A stretch of DNA of 64,000 nucleotides from Cyathus striatus (GCA_025738555.1 JAOVFP010000009.1:3472001-3536000); one strand, 5' to 3'; counted from the stretch's first letter, positions 12,956 through 24,610 are shown. Notes: generated from the sequence alone by a model not told the origin. Numbers and translations are program-made.

Positions 12956-13412
12956 CTACACAGGTGTAAATATGCTGTTTTGTACAAGAATAGAGGACAC
13001 ATGAGGATGTGGCATGTGTGTCAATTGGAGATGTTGGAAGGTGCATGCACAATAATGTGCTGTGATTAATGGATATTGCATTGGGTGGAAGTAGATCAAT
13101 GTGAACCAAGTGCAAATGATCATCCTTTTCAGGGAGATCTGTGATTGTTGTGAGTAGGACAACAAACAACAGAAGATCAAGGCTTCACTGAAAGAAAGAA
13201 TCTGCATATCAGATAGGATATCCTGAGGAGAGACAGTTTCTGAATCTATGGCATACTTAGAGTCTAGAGACTATTAATGACTAATTGATACACAGCAGGT
13301 GTTATTGCAGACCTGTTTTGTGAGCAGGTTTTCCAGTAGTTTGCTTTTGCTTCACCAGAAAGCCATGTTTGATAGCAGAATTTAAGAAAGGGGTTGCTGA
13401 AATCCAAAGTTG

Positions 13413-13603
13413 GTGTGTAGATATAAACAACACAGGTGTAGATATAAACAACACAGGTGTAGATATAAACAACACAGGTGTAGATATAAACAACACAGGT
13501 GTAGATATAAACAACACAGGTGTAGATATAAACAACACAGGTGTAGATATAAACAACACAGGTGTAGATATAAACAACACGGGTGTAGATATAAAATACA
13601 TGG
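13413..13603 (+). repeat. 21-bp minisatellite in U1, about 9 copies
   Basis: Unit GTGTAGATATAAACAACACAG repeated almost perfectly. Its 21-bp length keeps all six frames open, so the long frames across it are artefacts. Related GGGTGTAGATATAA motifs precede the 3' module in U3 and U5. Confidence 0.9.
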
Positions 13604-13625
13604 GTAGATACATGGGTCATGGGTT

Positions 13626-13825
13626 AGCAGGGGGTTTGGGGGGTGCAACCCCCCAAGAAGAAAAAAAGTGGGGGTCTGGGGGCACAGCCCCTCAGCCAAA
13701 GGAACTGGGATGAAGAAGCAGGGGGTCTGGGGGGCGCAGCCCCACAGCAAGCTGTCATCTGTGTGGAGCGGAGGAGGGAGCCGACAGGCTCCCGTACCCG
13801 TAGCAGAGCACGGGTGTAAAGCTTG
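13626..13825 (+). repeat. U1 3' terminal multi-hairpin module
   Basis: About 200 bp with successive hairpins: TTGGGGGGT-GCA-ACCCCCCAA, then two GC-rich ones with GCGCAGC centres, then GAGCC-GACA-GGCTC, and last ACCCGT-8-ACGGGT 15 bp before the CTTG end. The last is the usual Helitron terminator hairpin. Confidence 0.8.
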
Positions 13826-14017
13826 TCTATATATAATGAGAAGAGGCCTGGGAATTTGGATTTAGATGGAGCGTGTGAAGTCTGTTTGGGGATAGCCGCA
13901 AATGGGGTGTTTGCGAGAATTTGCAGTGATTTAGATTTAGAAATAATTTGTTTTTGGGAGGGAATGGATGAGATCTGATGAGATTGATGAGATCTGCAAA
14001 CCAAAAAGAGAAATTAA

Positions 14018-14108
14018 ATGACAAAGCAAGTGACTAAGCAAATGACTAAGCTTTTGAAATTCTCGAAATGGTTTCCATGGCTCAAGTGCTGCACTGCAAT
14101 GACTAAGC
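14018..14108 (+). repeat. U2 5' subterminal iteron-like repeats
   Basis: Four copies of a TGACTAAGC-type 11-mer: AATGACAAAGC (14018), GTGACTAAGC (14030), AATGACTAAGC (14041) and AATGACTAAGC (14098). They lie about 190-280 bp inside the 5' end. Confidence 0.65.
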
Positions 14109-14239
14109 GCGCCCGCGCGCGCGCCTCGCCGCGCCACATTGCTGCAATGCTGCACTGATGCTGTGCTGCTGCCCTTTCCCCTGCTCCCCCCACTTTTCCC
14201 CCTCGATCTTTTGGCCCCCCCTATCATACTGTAAGTGTT

Positions 14240-14560
14240 TAGGCACTATATTGCTTCATGCTGACTGAAATTTCGCATTTTTTGGCAGCCCCTGCACCAT
14301 TCTATAGTGCATTCTTTGCATTTCTGCGAGTTTTTGGCTACTTTTTTTTGGCTTTAAAAATAAGAAAATACAGCAACCTTTTGCATCTTTTGCTCCCTCC
14401 ACCCTCCCCCCTGTATTTTTTGACCTCACTATCCCACTGTATGTGTTTAGGATCTTTATTGCTTCATGCTGACTGAAACTTCGCATTTTTTGGCAGCCAC
14501 TGCACCATTCTATAGTGCTTTCCTTGCATTTCTCCGAGTTTTTTTTTTTTTTTTTTTTTT
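14240..14560 (+). repeat. about 210-bp direct repeat in U2 leader
   Basis: A segment with TATTGCTTCATGCTGACTGA, CATTTTTTGGCAGCC and TTCTATAGTGC occurs twice, starting near 14250 and 14457. U4 (23668, 23872), U5 (31425, 31637) and U6 (34931, 35129) have the same doubling. The second copy ends in a long T run. Confidence 0.75.
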
Positions 14561-14577
14561 TTTACAGGTTACCCCCT

Positions 14578-14712
14578 TGGACCCCTTTCTGGACCTTGGA
14601 CTCTTGGACTCTTGGACTCTTGGACTCTTGGCTCTGGACTCTGGCTATCTGGCTCTCTCTGGCTCTCTCTGACTTTCTGGCTTTCTGGCTATCTGGCTTC
14701 CTGGCTTCTTTG
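14578..14712 (+). repeat. TTGGACTC / TCTGGCT simple repeats in U2 leader
   Basis: Degenerate short repeats built from CTTGGACT and CTCTGGCT. The same tract follows the poly-T in U4 (23998-24115), U5 (31745-31860) and U6 (35232-35345). It gives low-complexity frames that are not genes. Confidence 0.75.
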
Positions 14713-14719
14713 GTTTGTG

Positions 14720-15091
14720 TTTAAGGTAGAGACTGTGTTTTTGGCTGCAGCCGTCTCAGGCATTACAGTGGCAGGAGAATTGGCAGACCAAGGTGAAGTG
14801 CAGTGAAGTCCTACCTACCTGGCCTCTCTTTACGAGTGTTTGGCGGTTGCAACGCAGCTCAACATATATTCATATATATTAGAGTTGGGACCGCTCTCTG
14901 TGCACAGTGTGTAGGGAGATTGGTGTGGCCTATTTTTCAGTTGCCCCCCTTCCTCTTTAGGAAGTAGCTCCATTTTCAACTACCACTGTTCCCACCGATT
15001 TCGCTTTTTCTTTGTGTTACTGGGATAGCCCAGCTGGACCAAACAATCAACCTATTTTTTCACAAGGTACAGCAAAAATTCTGGAGAATTC
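14720..15091 (+). promoter_or_regulatory. conserved leader upstream of the U2 Rep-helicase gene
   Basis: This stretch is strongly conserved in U2, U4, U5 and U6, including GCAGCCGTCTCAGGCATTAC, TTAGAGTTGGGACCGCTCTC and GATAGCCCAGCTGGA. Lengths differ by indels that are not multiples of three around the TATATTAGAG segment, so it is more likely promoter or 5'UTR than coding. A further 5' exon joined through a GTACAGCA donor is possible. Confidence 0.45.
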
Positions 15092-18000
15092 ATGTATGTT
15101 TTTTCGCTTCCCCTAAAATGTGGCAGAACATGTACTAATAAAACTGCTAAAAGGGCAACTCCCAACAGCTTGGCAGAGGAGGCTCGCATGAATGTGCGGC
15201 AGGCTGAACGTGATGCACATGTATTGGACAGCCCAGAAAATAGGCGTGTACCACTGCCTGCTGAAGCTCCAGCCCAACCAGTGTATCGCCATCTTCCAGC
15301 TGATTTGGAAGCCAGGCTTATGAGTCTTCCTCCCTTACTGCCACCCATTGGTAGGGGAAGAAGGGGTAGACAACATGGAGCTCAGGAAGAAAATTCACGT
15401 GCATTGAATGGTCCTGAAAATATGCAAGTACCTCGCCCTGCTGAGGCTCCAGTCCAACCAGCATATCACCACCTTCCTGCTGATTTGGAAGCTATGCAGG
15501 TGGATCTTCCTCCCTTACTGCCACTCATTGGTAGGGGAACAGTTAGACAACATGGAGCTCAGGAGGGAAATTCACATGCATTGCATGGTCCTGAAAATTT
15601 GCAAGTGCCTCCACCTGCTGAGGCTCCAGCTCCACCTGCATTTTACCATCTTCCTCCTGATTTGGAAGCCATGCGTGTCAGTCTTCCTCCCTTACTGCCA
15701 CCCATTGGGAGGGGAAGGGGTAGACATAGAGCTCAAGAGGGAATTAATAATAATGAAGCTCCTCCAAATCATCAAAATTTACAATGGATACCTCCAATTG
15801 TTGCACAGGCAATTCACCCACATCATCACCATCAACATATTCAACATGTTGACAATATTCCACCACAAAATATTCCCCACATCAATGCACCTCCCCCACC
15901 AGCTGTTTCCAATGTGCAATTGAATCCTCAAATAATTGAGGAGGCTATTATTGCTCCTGCCCATATTCCCCCTCAAAATGTACAACAGGCTGCACATATT
16001 CCTGAGCCAGTAATTCCTCCTCCTCTAGCTATTCCCCAGCACATCTTTCCACCTCCTCCAGCTGAGCCCTTGCCTCCACCTCCACACAACAATGAAGGTA
16101 TTCATTGGATGCCACCAGTCCTGCTACCTAACCCCCTGCCAGTATGTCATTTTTTTAAATGTTTTAATTAACTATTTTAAATACTGTTTAAAAGATCAAT
16201 GCACCTGATATTCTGGCTGCTCCTCAAAATATTCATCAGAGTGTTCCTGTTCTCTTCCAGGTTAATCAACAACATCCTCCAAATGCACAAGTAAATGCTC
16301 CTGCTCCTGCATCTGTTCTGCGATTCCGAGTTAATCCACAACCTCCTTTAAATATTCAAGGAAATGTTCCAGCTCCTGCCCCTGCCCCTGCCCCTGCCCC
16401 TGCCCCTGCCCCTGCCCCTGCCCCTGCCCCTGCTCCTGTTCCCCCTTTCCAAATTAATCTTCCACCTGTTCCTGCTCCCCCTCAGCCATTCCAGGCTCCA
16501 GCTCCAGCTCCTGCTCATCCATTGCATGTTGTTCGGCAGAATTCTCCTGAAGTTCAAAATTATCCTGTTCTTCGATGGATTCCTCCTGTGATTCCAGCTC
16601 CTCCTCCTCCAGCTCCTCCTCCTCCTCCTCCCCCTCCTTTGCAACGTCGTTTCATTCAACAAATTCCTGCTGTATGTGTTTCCCACAGCTCTTATCTATC
16701 TATCATGATATATTAATACTAATACATATTATAGCCTCCCATATTTTTTGAGTGGGATGCACATATGGCAGCATTACCAGCTCCACCACCACAGTTTCAT
16801 CAAAACATGTTCATTGTTGACATACCAGGTATTCCTCCACCTCCACCACCACCTCCTCATATTCCTATTGCCCGCCGACCATTTGATCGCAATTGGCCAA
16901 AATTCACACTTGGGCCATTCACGGATGTCTGTCCAGACTGTAATGCCTTGCATTGGAAGGCTGAACGTTTGACTGCTTCCACCAGGGAGCACCTTCAATT
17001 TGGAAGTTGCTGTCTGACTGGAAAGGTTAAACTTCCAGGCTGGGGGCAATCTCCCAGAGAGTTGATGGAGCTGCTTGCTAAGAACGGAAACAAAAATTTC
17101 CAGGACAATATTCGTCAATACAACTGTGCCTTTGCCATGACTTCAATGGGAGTTGAGAAAAATGCTTCCATCCAGGCAGGAGGTCCATATGTTTTCAAAA
17201 TTGGAGGTCGAGTTACTCATTTTGCTGGATCACTCCTACCTCGCCAAGGTCTTCCCAGAAAATATGTTCAGCTGTACATTCATGATCCAGCTGAGGCACC
17301 TTCACCTCAGGATCGAATCAATGGTCATCCAGCAAATCGTCGTCTTAACATGGATGTTAATGTCATGAGAATATTGGAAGATGTTCTCTATCGTCATCAT
17401 CCAGGTGCATCAGTCTATCGGAAGGCCTATGAGGAAATACGGAACAATAACCCTGCTCGCAATTGTCGCCTTGCCATTTGTCGTCCTGTAGGCACAGACC
17501 GGCGGCGATACAATGTTCCAACAGCAAATGAGATTGCAGTTCTTCTGCTTGGTGATGGTGATAGGGTGGAGGGACCTCGCGAGATTATCATGCATCGCCT
17601 TGATGGTGCACTGGAGAGAATCAGTGAAGTGAATGCAATGTATTGGTCATTTCACTATCCAATCCTGTTCCCACAAGGTCAACTTGGATGGCAGCCTGGC
17701 ATTCTATATCATGGTGTGGAGGAGGTCGATAATGTGGATCATGTGCCCAACAGGGCACCAGGAGAGGAGGAGGATGCACCCACAACAAGGAAGCGCAAGC
17801 ATGTCTCACAAATTGAGCATTTTCGCTATTACATCCATCCACGCATTAGTGAGAATCTTCATCAATTCAGGACAAAGAAGCTGTTTCAGGAGTATGGTGT
17901 GGATACATGGGCATGCACTGAGCAGGGTCGGTTGCGTTGGATTGAAGGTCATCAATCAGAGATTCGTGCTGAAACCTATCAGGGAATTGTAGATGCCATT

Positions 18001-19593
18001 GCAGTTAATCCAGATGTGCAAGGGGAAGAACTTGGGAAAAGGGTGATCATTCCATCAAGTTTTGCAGGAAGCACTCGATTCATGCAGCAGAACTGTCAGG
18101 ATGCACTGGCCATCAATCGCCACTTTAAGTTTCCAGACTACTTCCTCACAGTCACCATGGATCCCCATCACCCAGATGTGAAGAGTGCCTTGCCTGATGG
18201 AGTGGAAGCTCATGATCGGCCAGATATTGTGGTTCGGGTGTTTCGTCAAATTCAACAGCAGATCATCCGAGATATCTATCAGGAGGGCATCTTTGGACAG
18301 TGTGTTGCACATATCCATACCATTGAATACCAGAAGCGTGGACTGCCACACATGCATTTAATTGTGTTTGTGGCTCCTGAGGACAAGTTGCGCACTCCAG
18401 AGGACATTGACAGCATGATCACTGCTGAACTTCCTGATCCTGAGACTGAACCTGAGCTGTATGATTTGATTCTGAGAACCATGATTCACAAACCCTGTGG
18501 TCCTGGCAGCAATCAGTCATGCATGGAGGGTGGCAAGTGCTCAAAGGGATTTCCAAAGGCTTATCGGGATGAGACCATCATCACAGATGATTCATATTCT
18601 GTTCTGAGAAGGAGGGAAATCACCAGATTTCAGCCCATGACCAGGGATGGGACTCCAGTGAATAACTGCTGGGTTGTGCCATACAATCGATATCTGTCAT
18701 GGAAGTACCGGTGCCACATTAATGTTGAATGCATTGCATCAATCAAGGCCATCAAGTACATTTACAAGTACATTTTCAAAGGCCATGATCGTGCTACAGT
18801 GGAGTTTTCACAGGAACTGAATGAGATGAAGACATTCTTTGATGCTCGCTATGTCTCTCCCTGTGAGGCTCTGTGGCAACTGTTTGCATTTAAATTGCAT
18901 GAAGAGGTCCCAAATGTGGTTCGGCTGTCAATTCATCTTCCAAATGAGCAGTCTGTTATATATGATCAGAATGCTGAAGATGTGCGGGAGGTGGTAGAGC
19001 GTGCATCAACACAAGATACAACTCTTACTGCTTACTTTAAGGCCAACATTCAATACCCAGCAGCACGGGAGGTTCTGTACCAGGACATGCCCAATACCTT
19101 TGTGTGGAATAAAACTGAGCGCACATGGACAGTTCGTCAGCGAGGATTTGCCATTGGACGGACATACTTTGTTCATCCAAATGCTGGGGAGCGATTCTAC
19201 CTGCGAACATTGCTGACAGTGGTTAAGGGTGCAAAATCATTTGCAGACTTGCGAACAGTTGATGGAGTTGTGCATCCGACATTCAGACAGGCGTGTCTGG
19301 CTTTAGGCCTTCTGCAGGATGATGGTGAATGGAGAGAGTGTTTGCGAGATGCTGCTGCTATGAAGACAGGTTATCAGCTGCGCAGCCTGTTTGGGACGAT
19401 TCTTCGAGACTGTGGACCTGTGGACTATGTGGGACTCTGGAATCAATTTAAGGAGCACATCTGTGATGATCTGGGACACATCATTCAAACACACCTTCAT
19501 CTTGCAGATCCTACAGAGCAACAAATCTATGATTATGGGCTGTATCTGATTGATAAATTTCTAATCAGTTCTGGAAAGACTCTGTCAGAATAG
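15092..19593 (+). CDS. Helitron proline-rich / Rep (HUH endonuclease) protein of U2
   Basis: Rolling-circle replication initiator that would nick and rejoin DNA during transposition. Exons 15092-16141, 16195-16671 and 16735-19593 join in frame; the true first exon is uncertain. The N-terminal 500 residues are proline-rich: three modules of about 59 residues (core LPADLEAR, LPPLLPPIGRG), then IQWNPP-like motifs and an AP dipeptide run. Counting from the Met at 16765, the Rep part has a Helitron-like N-terminal domain, the HUH motif GLPHMHL with His 529 and 531 (18349-18357), and the two-tyrosine motif KYIYKYIFKGHD with Tyr 665-669. The frame ends at UAG 19591-19593 in SE-stop-KDMP. U6 has Trp (TGG) there and reads on into the helicase. 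Rep and helicase are one polypeptide in most Helitrons. Confidence 0.88.
15235..15735 (+). repeat. 177-180 bp coding tandem repeat, 3 copies (U2)
   Basis: Copies start near 15235, 15415 and 15592 at GAAAATA/TATGCAAGTACC. They encode PENMQVP, then LPADLEAM, then LPPLLPPIGRG. Copy number differs between units: three in U2 and U5, two in U6, one in U4. Confidence 0.85.
16374..16437 (+). repeat. CCTGCC hexamer run encoding Ala-Pro
   Basis: About ten copies of CCTGCC inside exon 2 of the U2 Rep gene. They code for AP dipeptides, which are absent as a pure run from the other units. Confidence 0.85.
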
Positions 19594-21129
19594 AAAGATA
19601 TGCCACTACCAACAGAGAACTGGCGTGAACGGGAGCAGCAAGCCAACAACAGGATGGAAGATCGGACAAACAATCCATTGATTGCAGTATACACTGCATA
19701 CAATGAAGTGGAACAGCATGCTTTGGGTCAGGAGCGACTGGCAACTTTGAATGAGGAGCAGCGTGCAGCCTTTGATCAGATAGTGCAGGCCATTGAATTG
19801 AAAACTGGGGAACTGTTCTTCTTGCATGGCCCTGGAGGAACAGGAAAGACCTATGTGTACAACACACTATGCTATTACCTTCGGGGGTCGGGAAAGATAG
19901 TGATTGTTGTTGCATCATCAGGGATTGCTGCTCTTCTGATTATTGGAGGGCGAACAGCTCACTCTGTGTTCAAGATTCCAATTGACATCAATGAGACATC
20001 AATGTGCAATATTGCACGGAACTCTGATCTGGCTGGGCTAATTAAGAAGGCAGATGTTGTGATTTGGGATGAGGCACCAATGCAGCACCGACATATCCAT
20101 GAGGCAGTGAGCTGTACTTTCAAAGACCTTCGTTGTGATGAGCGACCATTTGGAGGATGCACTGTGGTGTTTGGAGGTGACTGGCAACAAATCCTTCCTG
20201 TGGTGGTGCGAGGGAGCCGACCTCAAATTGTGTCAGCATGCCTTCAGAGATCTGATCTTTGGGCAGACATTACAGTAATTCACTTGCGACGTAACATGCG
20301 ATTGAATGTGGAGAATGAATCTGAACGACAATTTGCTGAGTGGCAACTGGGTGTTGGACATGGAGAGCACACTATTAATGAGGATATCCAAATTCCAAAC
20401 CACTTCAAGTGCACTTCCAATACTGTGGAGTCACTGATTTCGACAATCTACCCTGGACTTTCATTAGCTGAAGGACATGGTGATGAGTACTATGCAGAGC
20501 GAACGATTCTGTCAAGTCGAAATGATGATGTGGATGCTCTGAACTCTCAGATTCTGTCTTCATTCCCAGGGGAGGTGACTTCACTACACAGTGCAGATAC
20601 ACTTCCAGATGATCATGGGTATAATGGGGAGCTTCTTTACCCTGTGGAGTACCTGAACACGATCAACTGCTCTGGATTACCACTGGCACACTTGGAATTG
20701 AAGATTGGATGTCCTGTAATGGTACTTCGAAACCTGAGTGTTTCAGATGGAGTGTGCAATGGAAGCCGTGGAGTGATTACAGCAATACGAAACCGAGTGT
20801 TAGAAGTTCGATTATTAACTGGGGAAAAGAGAGGATCACGAGTGTTCATACCACGGATGAAGATTGAACCATCTGCTTCACAAGTGCCATTCCGGTTTTG
20901 TCGACACCAGTTTCCTGTTCGACTTGCATTTGCGATGACGATCAATAAATCACAAGGACAGTCAGTTTCTCATGTTGGATTGGATCTTCGAAATGGGGTG
21001 TTTACTCATGGACAGTTTTATGTTGGAGTGTCTCGAGTTCGATCTGTTCATCAGATGAAGATGATTTGGGATGCTCGAAGTGAAGAAGCTGTAACGAAGA
21101 ATATAGTGTACCCTGAAGTGTTACTTTAG
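19594..21129 (+). CDS. Helitron PIF1-like helicase of U2
   Basis: SF1 DNA helicase that would unwind the displaced strand. It is in the same frame as the Rep exon, beginning directly after the UAG at 19591-19593; the first Met is at 19600 (509 residues). Numbering from it: Walker A GPGGTGKT at 77-84, Walker B VIWDEAPMQ, motif III FGGDWQQILP, motif IV LRRNMRL, then LKIGCPVMVLRNL and FAMTINKSQGQS, and the C-terminal [10 protein letters not shown]. The frame ends PEVLL with TAG at 21127-21129. It could be made by stop read-through, from the internal ATG, or not at all. It is the only full-length helicase frame in the array. Confidence 0.88.
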   Translation, partial: KDMPLPTENWREREQQANNRMEDRTNNPLIAVYTAYNEVEQHALGQERLATLNEEQRAAFDQIVQAIELKTGELFFLHGPGGTGKTYVYNTLCYYLRGSGKIVIVVASSGIAALLIIGGRTAHSVFKIPIDINETSMCNIARNSDLAGLIKKADVVIWDEAPMQHRHIHEAVSCTFKDLRCDERPFGGCTVVFGGDWQQILPVVVRGSRPQIVSACLQRSDLWADITVIHLRRNMRLNVENESERQFAEWQLGVGHGEHTINEDIQIPNHFKCTSNTVESLISTIYPGLSLAEGHGDEYYAERTILSSRNDDVDALNSQILSSFPGEVTSLHSADTLPDDHGYNGELLYPVEYLNTINCSGLPLAHLELKIGCPVMVLRNLSVSDGVCNGSRGVITAIRNRVLEVRLLTGEKRGSRVFIPRMKIEPSASQVPFRFCRHQFPVRLAFAMTINKSQGQSVSHVGLDLRNGVFTHGQFYVGVSRVRSVHQMKMIWDARSEEAVTKNIVYPEVLL

Positions 21130-21249
21130 TGTAGTGTAGATATTGTAGATATTGTAGATATTTTTAGTGTATGTTATAGATATTGGTATATATATTTATT
21201 GACTATGTGTGTTCATAATTGAAAAAGGAATTGTTGAGTGAAATATTTG

Positions 21250-21439
21250 GCAGGGGGTTTGGGGGTGCAACCCCCAAGAGAAAAAGCAGGGGTCTGGGGC
21301 GCAGCCCTCAGTGTTTGGAACTGGGATTAAGAAGCGGGGGTCTGGGGGCGCAGCCCCACAGCAAGCCGTCATTCGTGTGGAGCGGAGGAGGGAGCCGACA
21401 GGCTCCCGTTCCCGTAGCGGAGCATGGGTGTAAGGCTTG
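21250..21439 (+). repeat. U2 3' terminal multi-hairpin module
   Basis: Same order of hairpins as in U1. The last stem here has one change (CATGGG for CACGGG). It ends GTAAGGCTTG and abuts the 5' TC of U3. Confidence 0.78.
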
Positions 21440-21632
21440 TCTATATATAATGAGAAGAGGCCTGGGAAAGTGGATTTAGATGGAGCGTGTGAAGTCTGTT
21501 TGGGGATAGCTGCAAATGGGGTGTTTGCGAGAATTTGCAGTGATCTAGATTTAGAAATAATTTGTTTTTGGAGGGAATGGATGAGATCTGATGAGATTTG
21601 ATGGCCAGATTCACATCAAAAGAAGAAATTAT

Positions 21633-21668
21633 GATGACTAATCACATGACTAATCAAATGACTAAGCA
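21633..21668 (+). repeat. U3 5' subterminal iteron-like repeats
   Basis: Three adjacent copies about 12 bp apart: GATGACTAATC, CATGACTAATC and AATGACTAAGC. Confidence 0.6.
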
Positions 21669-22540
21669 CGCCACAATGGCTGATTGATGGCTGCACTTCT
21701 GCAACGAAATTCTGCTGCTGGCACTTCCTTTCCCTTTCCTCCCTCCTCCCTTCAGTTGTAACAGGACAATAATATGTTATATATTTGTAGATATATACTG
21801 GGACTATAATTATTTAACTATTATGAAATTTATTATGAGTGCTGTAGTGATTTATAGTATAGTGTATTTGTTAGATTTTCAGGTATTGTGATGTGCTGTT
21901 TACTGTAATTATATTGTGTTGGAATGTGTTCCCCCCTTGGGATTGGTACCACAATTAAATAAGGATATTTATGTGGACAACAATGGGAGTATAATTGATA
22001 ACTTATGATGTATTTGATGTATGGTGTAGTAATTTAATTACCCATAGTGGACTATGTGAAGTTTTTGTTGTTTTTCAGTAATTGATGATGAGAATATTTC
22101 ATGCTCAATGTGTAATATGTGTATAATTGATGTGAATACTGGGAGTGATGATATGTAGACAAAGGATATGTGTATAGTAAATGATTTAGGTGTGTGGTTT
22201 GATATTTGGGGATTGAGGAATATTGATATATACCACATGGATGATATATATGATATATGAGGAAGGATCACAATAGGATTATAATTCATAAATAATAAAT
22301 TATTTGATGGGCACTGTGGTAATGTATGGTGGATATACTAATGTTTGAGGTGTATAATTTGAGTGTAATAAATAGAAATAGGAGTATTGATTAAAATATA
22401 TTTATTCTGTTCAAGGGAATGAAAATAGTGAAGACTAAACAACGTGGGTGTAGATATAAAATACATGGGTAGATATATGCCTCATAGGTTAGCAGGGGGT
22501 TTGGGGGTGCAACCCCCCAAGAAGAAAAAAAGCGGGGGTC

Positions 22541-22931
22541 AATCAACACGGGTGCAGATATAATCAACACGGGTGCAGATATAATCAACACGGGTGCAGA
22601 TATAATCAACACGGGTGCAGATATAATCAACACGGGTGCAGATATAATCAACACGGGTGCAGATATAATCAACACGGGTGCAGATATAATCAACACGGGT
22701 GCAGATATAATCAACACGGGTGCAGATATAATCAACACGGGTGCAGATATAATCAACACGGGTGCAGATATAATCAACACGGGTGCAGATATAATCAACA
22801 CGGGTGCAGATATAATCAACACGGGTGCAGATATAATCAACACGGGTGCAGATATAATCAACACGGGTGCAGATATAATCAACACGGGTGCAGATATAAT
22901 CAACACGGGTGCAGATATAATCAACACGGGT
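22541..22931 (+). repeat. 21-bp minisatellite in U3, about 18.5 copies
   Basis: Unit ACGGGTGCAGATATAATCAAC repeated almost without change. It differs from the U1 unit but has the same length and a shared GGTG(C/T)AGATATAA core, so both probably grew from the same pre-terminal motif. Copies are nearly identical, which suggests recent expansion. Confidence 0.92.
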
Positions 22932-22951
22932 GGATATATTCCTCATGGGTT

Positions 22952-23151
22952 AGCAGGGGGTTTGGGGGGTGCAACCCCCCAAGAAGAAAAAAAGCGGGGG
23001 TCTGGGGGCGCAGCCCCTCAGTGTTCAGAATTGGGATTAAGAAGCGGGGGGTCTGGGGGGCGCAGCCCCACAGCAAGCTGTCATCTGTGTGGAGCGGAGG
23101 AGGGAGCCGACAGGCTCCCGTACCCGTAGCGGAGCACGGGTGTAAAGCTTG
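22952..23151 (+). repeat. U3 3' terminal multi-hairpin module
   Basis: Complete module with terminal hairpin ACCCGT-8-ACGGGT, ending GTAAAGCTTG and followed at once by the 5' end of U4. Confidence 0.8.
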
Positions 23152-23464
23152 TCTATATATAATGAGACAAGGCCTGGGAATTTGGGTTTAAATGGTGCGT
23201 GGGATAGGCCGAAATTGGGTGGGAAAATTACGGGTTTTAGTATTTTTCGATAAAACGAGGCGTGGGACTTGCCATGTATAAATTTGCTACTGTTTCGAGT
23301 AAGAATGTGCTGTTTCGGGAAATTTTGCATGGCAAATGGGAATGTTGCCGTTTTCAGATGGAAATTGATGCGCGCGCGAGCATCTTGCCATTTTCGGATG
23401 AGATGGATGGCTGCACTCGCGATTTGGGAGGGGGTTGATTGATCCTAACTCAAAACGGCGAGGT

Positions 23465-23527
23465 AAATGACTAATCATCTAATCATCTTGAAACGGCTGA
23501 GCCGCATGCTGAGGTGCATGACTAAGC
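23465..23527 (+). repeat. U4 5' subterminal iteron-like repeats
   Basis: AATGACTAATC (23465) and CATGACTAAGC (23517). Confidence 0.5.
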
Positions 23528-24610
23528 ATTTGGAAATGGGGCGCGGCCGCGCAGCAATGGGGTGCATGCTGCACTGATGCTGTGCTGCTGCCCTTTCCTT
23601 TGCTCCCCCCACTTTCCCCCCTTTATTTCTTGCCCCTCTGTCATATTGTATGTGTTTAGGCATAATGTTGCTTCATATTGACTGAATTTTCGGATTTTTT
23701 GGCAGCCCCTGCTCTATTCTATAGTGCATTTCTTGCATTTCTGCGAGTTTTTGGCTATTTTTTTATTTTAAAAATAAGAAAATACAGCTACCTTTTGGAT
23801 CTTTTGCTCCCTCCACTTTCCCCCCTTTATTTTTTGACCTCACTATCCTACTGTATGTGTTTAGGGATATTATTGCTTCATGTTGACTGAAATTTCACAT
23901 TTTTTTTGGCAGCCACTACACTATTAAATAGTGTTTTCCTTGCATTTCTGCGAGTTTTTTGGAGTTTTTTGGAGTTTTTTTTTTTTAACAGGTACCCTCT
24001 TGGACCCCCTTCTGGACCTCTGGACTTTGGACTCTTGGACTCTTGGCTCTGGACTCTGGCTCTGGACTCTGGCTCTCTGGCTCTCTGACTCTCTGGCTCC
24101 CTGGCTTTTCTGTTTTGTGTATTAAGTAGAGATTGTGTTTTTGCTGCAGCCGTCTCAGGCATTACAGTGGCAGGAGAATTGGCAGACCAAGGTGAAGTGC
24201 AGTGAAGTCCTATCTACCTGGCCTCTCTTTACGAGTGTTTGCCGGTTGCCACACAGCTCTTTTAGAGTTGGGACCGCTCTCTGTGCGCAGTGTGTAGGGA
24301 GATTGGTGTGGCATATTTTCAGTTGCCCCCCTTCCATTTTTGGAAGTCGCTCCATTTTCAACTACTGCTGCTTCCACCGATTTCGCTTTTTTTCTCTGTG
24401 TCATTGGGATAGCCCAGCTGGATCAAATAACCACTCTATTTTTTCACAAGGTACAGCACATATTCAGGAGTTTTCATGTATGCTGTTTCAATTCTCTTTG
24501 AGTGAGAAGGATGTGTACTAATGTAATTATTTTAAAGGTCGACTACTCCTATCAGTGATGCAGAGCGAGCTCGCTTAAATGCACGGCAGACTGAGCGTGA
24601 CTCACGTGCT

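Larger units (their letters stand above)
11947..13825 (+). mobile_element. Helitron unit U1, non-autonomous
   Basis: Begins TCTTATATATAATGAG and ends hairpin-GTAAAGCTTG. It contains no Rep or helicase. A second, truncated copy of the 5' terminal sequence (ATGAGAGAAGGCCTGGGAAA) lies at 12124-12143. Further contents are a pyrimidine tract, a 100-bp tandem duplication and a 21-bp minisatellite. Its core from about 12367 to 12600 is similar to U3 (21840-22080), so U1 and U3 are one non-autonomous family. Confidence 0.8.
13826..21439 (+). mobile_element. Helitron unit U2, Rep-helicase encoding
   Basis: 7614 bp, from TCTATATATAATGAGA to CTTG. It has a 5' leader with repeats, a proline-rich N-terminal coding part in two exons, a third exon for Rep, an in-frame UAG, a complete helicase frame, and the 3' multi-hairpin module. 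It is the best preserved of the three long units and the only one whose helicase frame is uninterrupted. Confidence 0.88.
21440..23151 (+). mobile_element. Helitron unit U3, non-autonomous
   Basis: 1712 bp, from TCTATATATAATGAGA to CTTG. There is no Rep or helicase. Its AT-rich core resembles U1. The 3' region is partly doubled: a first, broken copy of the hairpin module (22492-22540) is followed by the minisatellite and then a complete module. Confidence 0.8.

Noticed and set aside
13264..13750. Repetitive proteins (VDINNTG, STPVLFI and similar)
   Set aside because: A 21-bp period opens all frames on both strands; there is no other coding sign.
14466..14806. Leu/Ser/Trp-rich small membrane protein in Helitron leaders
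   Set aside because: It is a translation of TTGGACTC/CTCTGGCT simple repeats, and frames differ between units because of indels.
15779..17118. Minus-strand Asn/Arg-rich frames opposite the proline-rich exons
   Set aside because: They are shadows of proline and glutamine codons on the plus strand.
19591..19593. Known viral-type stop read-through signal
   Set aside because: The bases after UAG (AAAGAT) do not match the well-known read-through contexts, so read-through is only one option.
13413..22931. CRISPR array
   Set aside because: The repeats are 21-bp contiguous minisatellites without distinct spacers, in a eukaryotic transposon.
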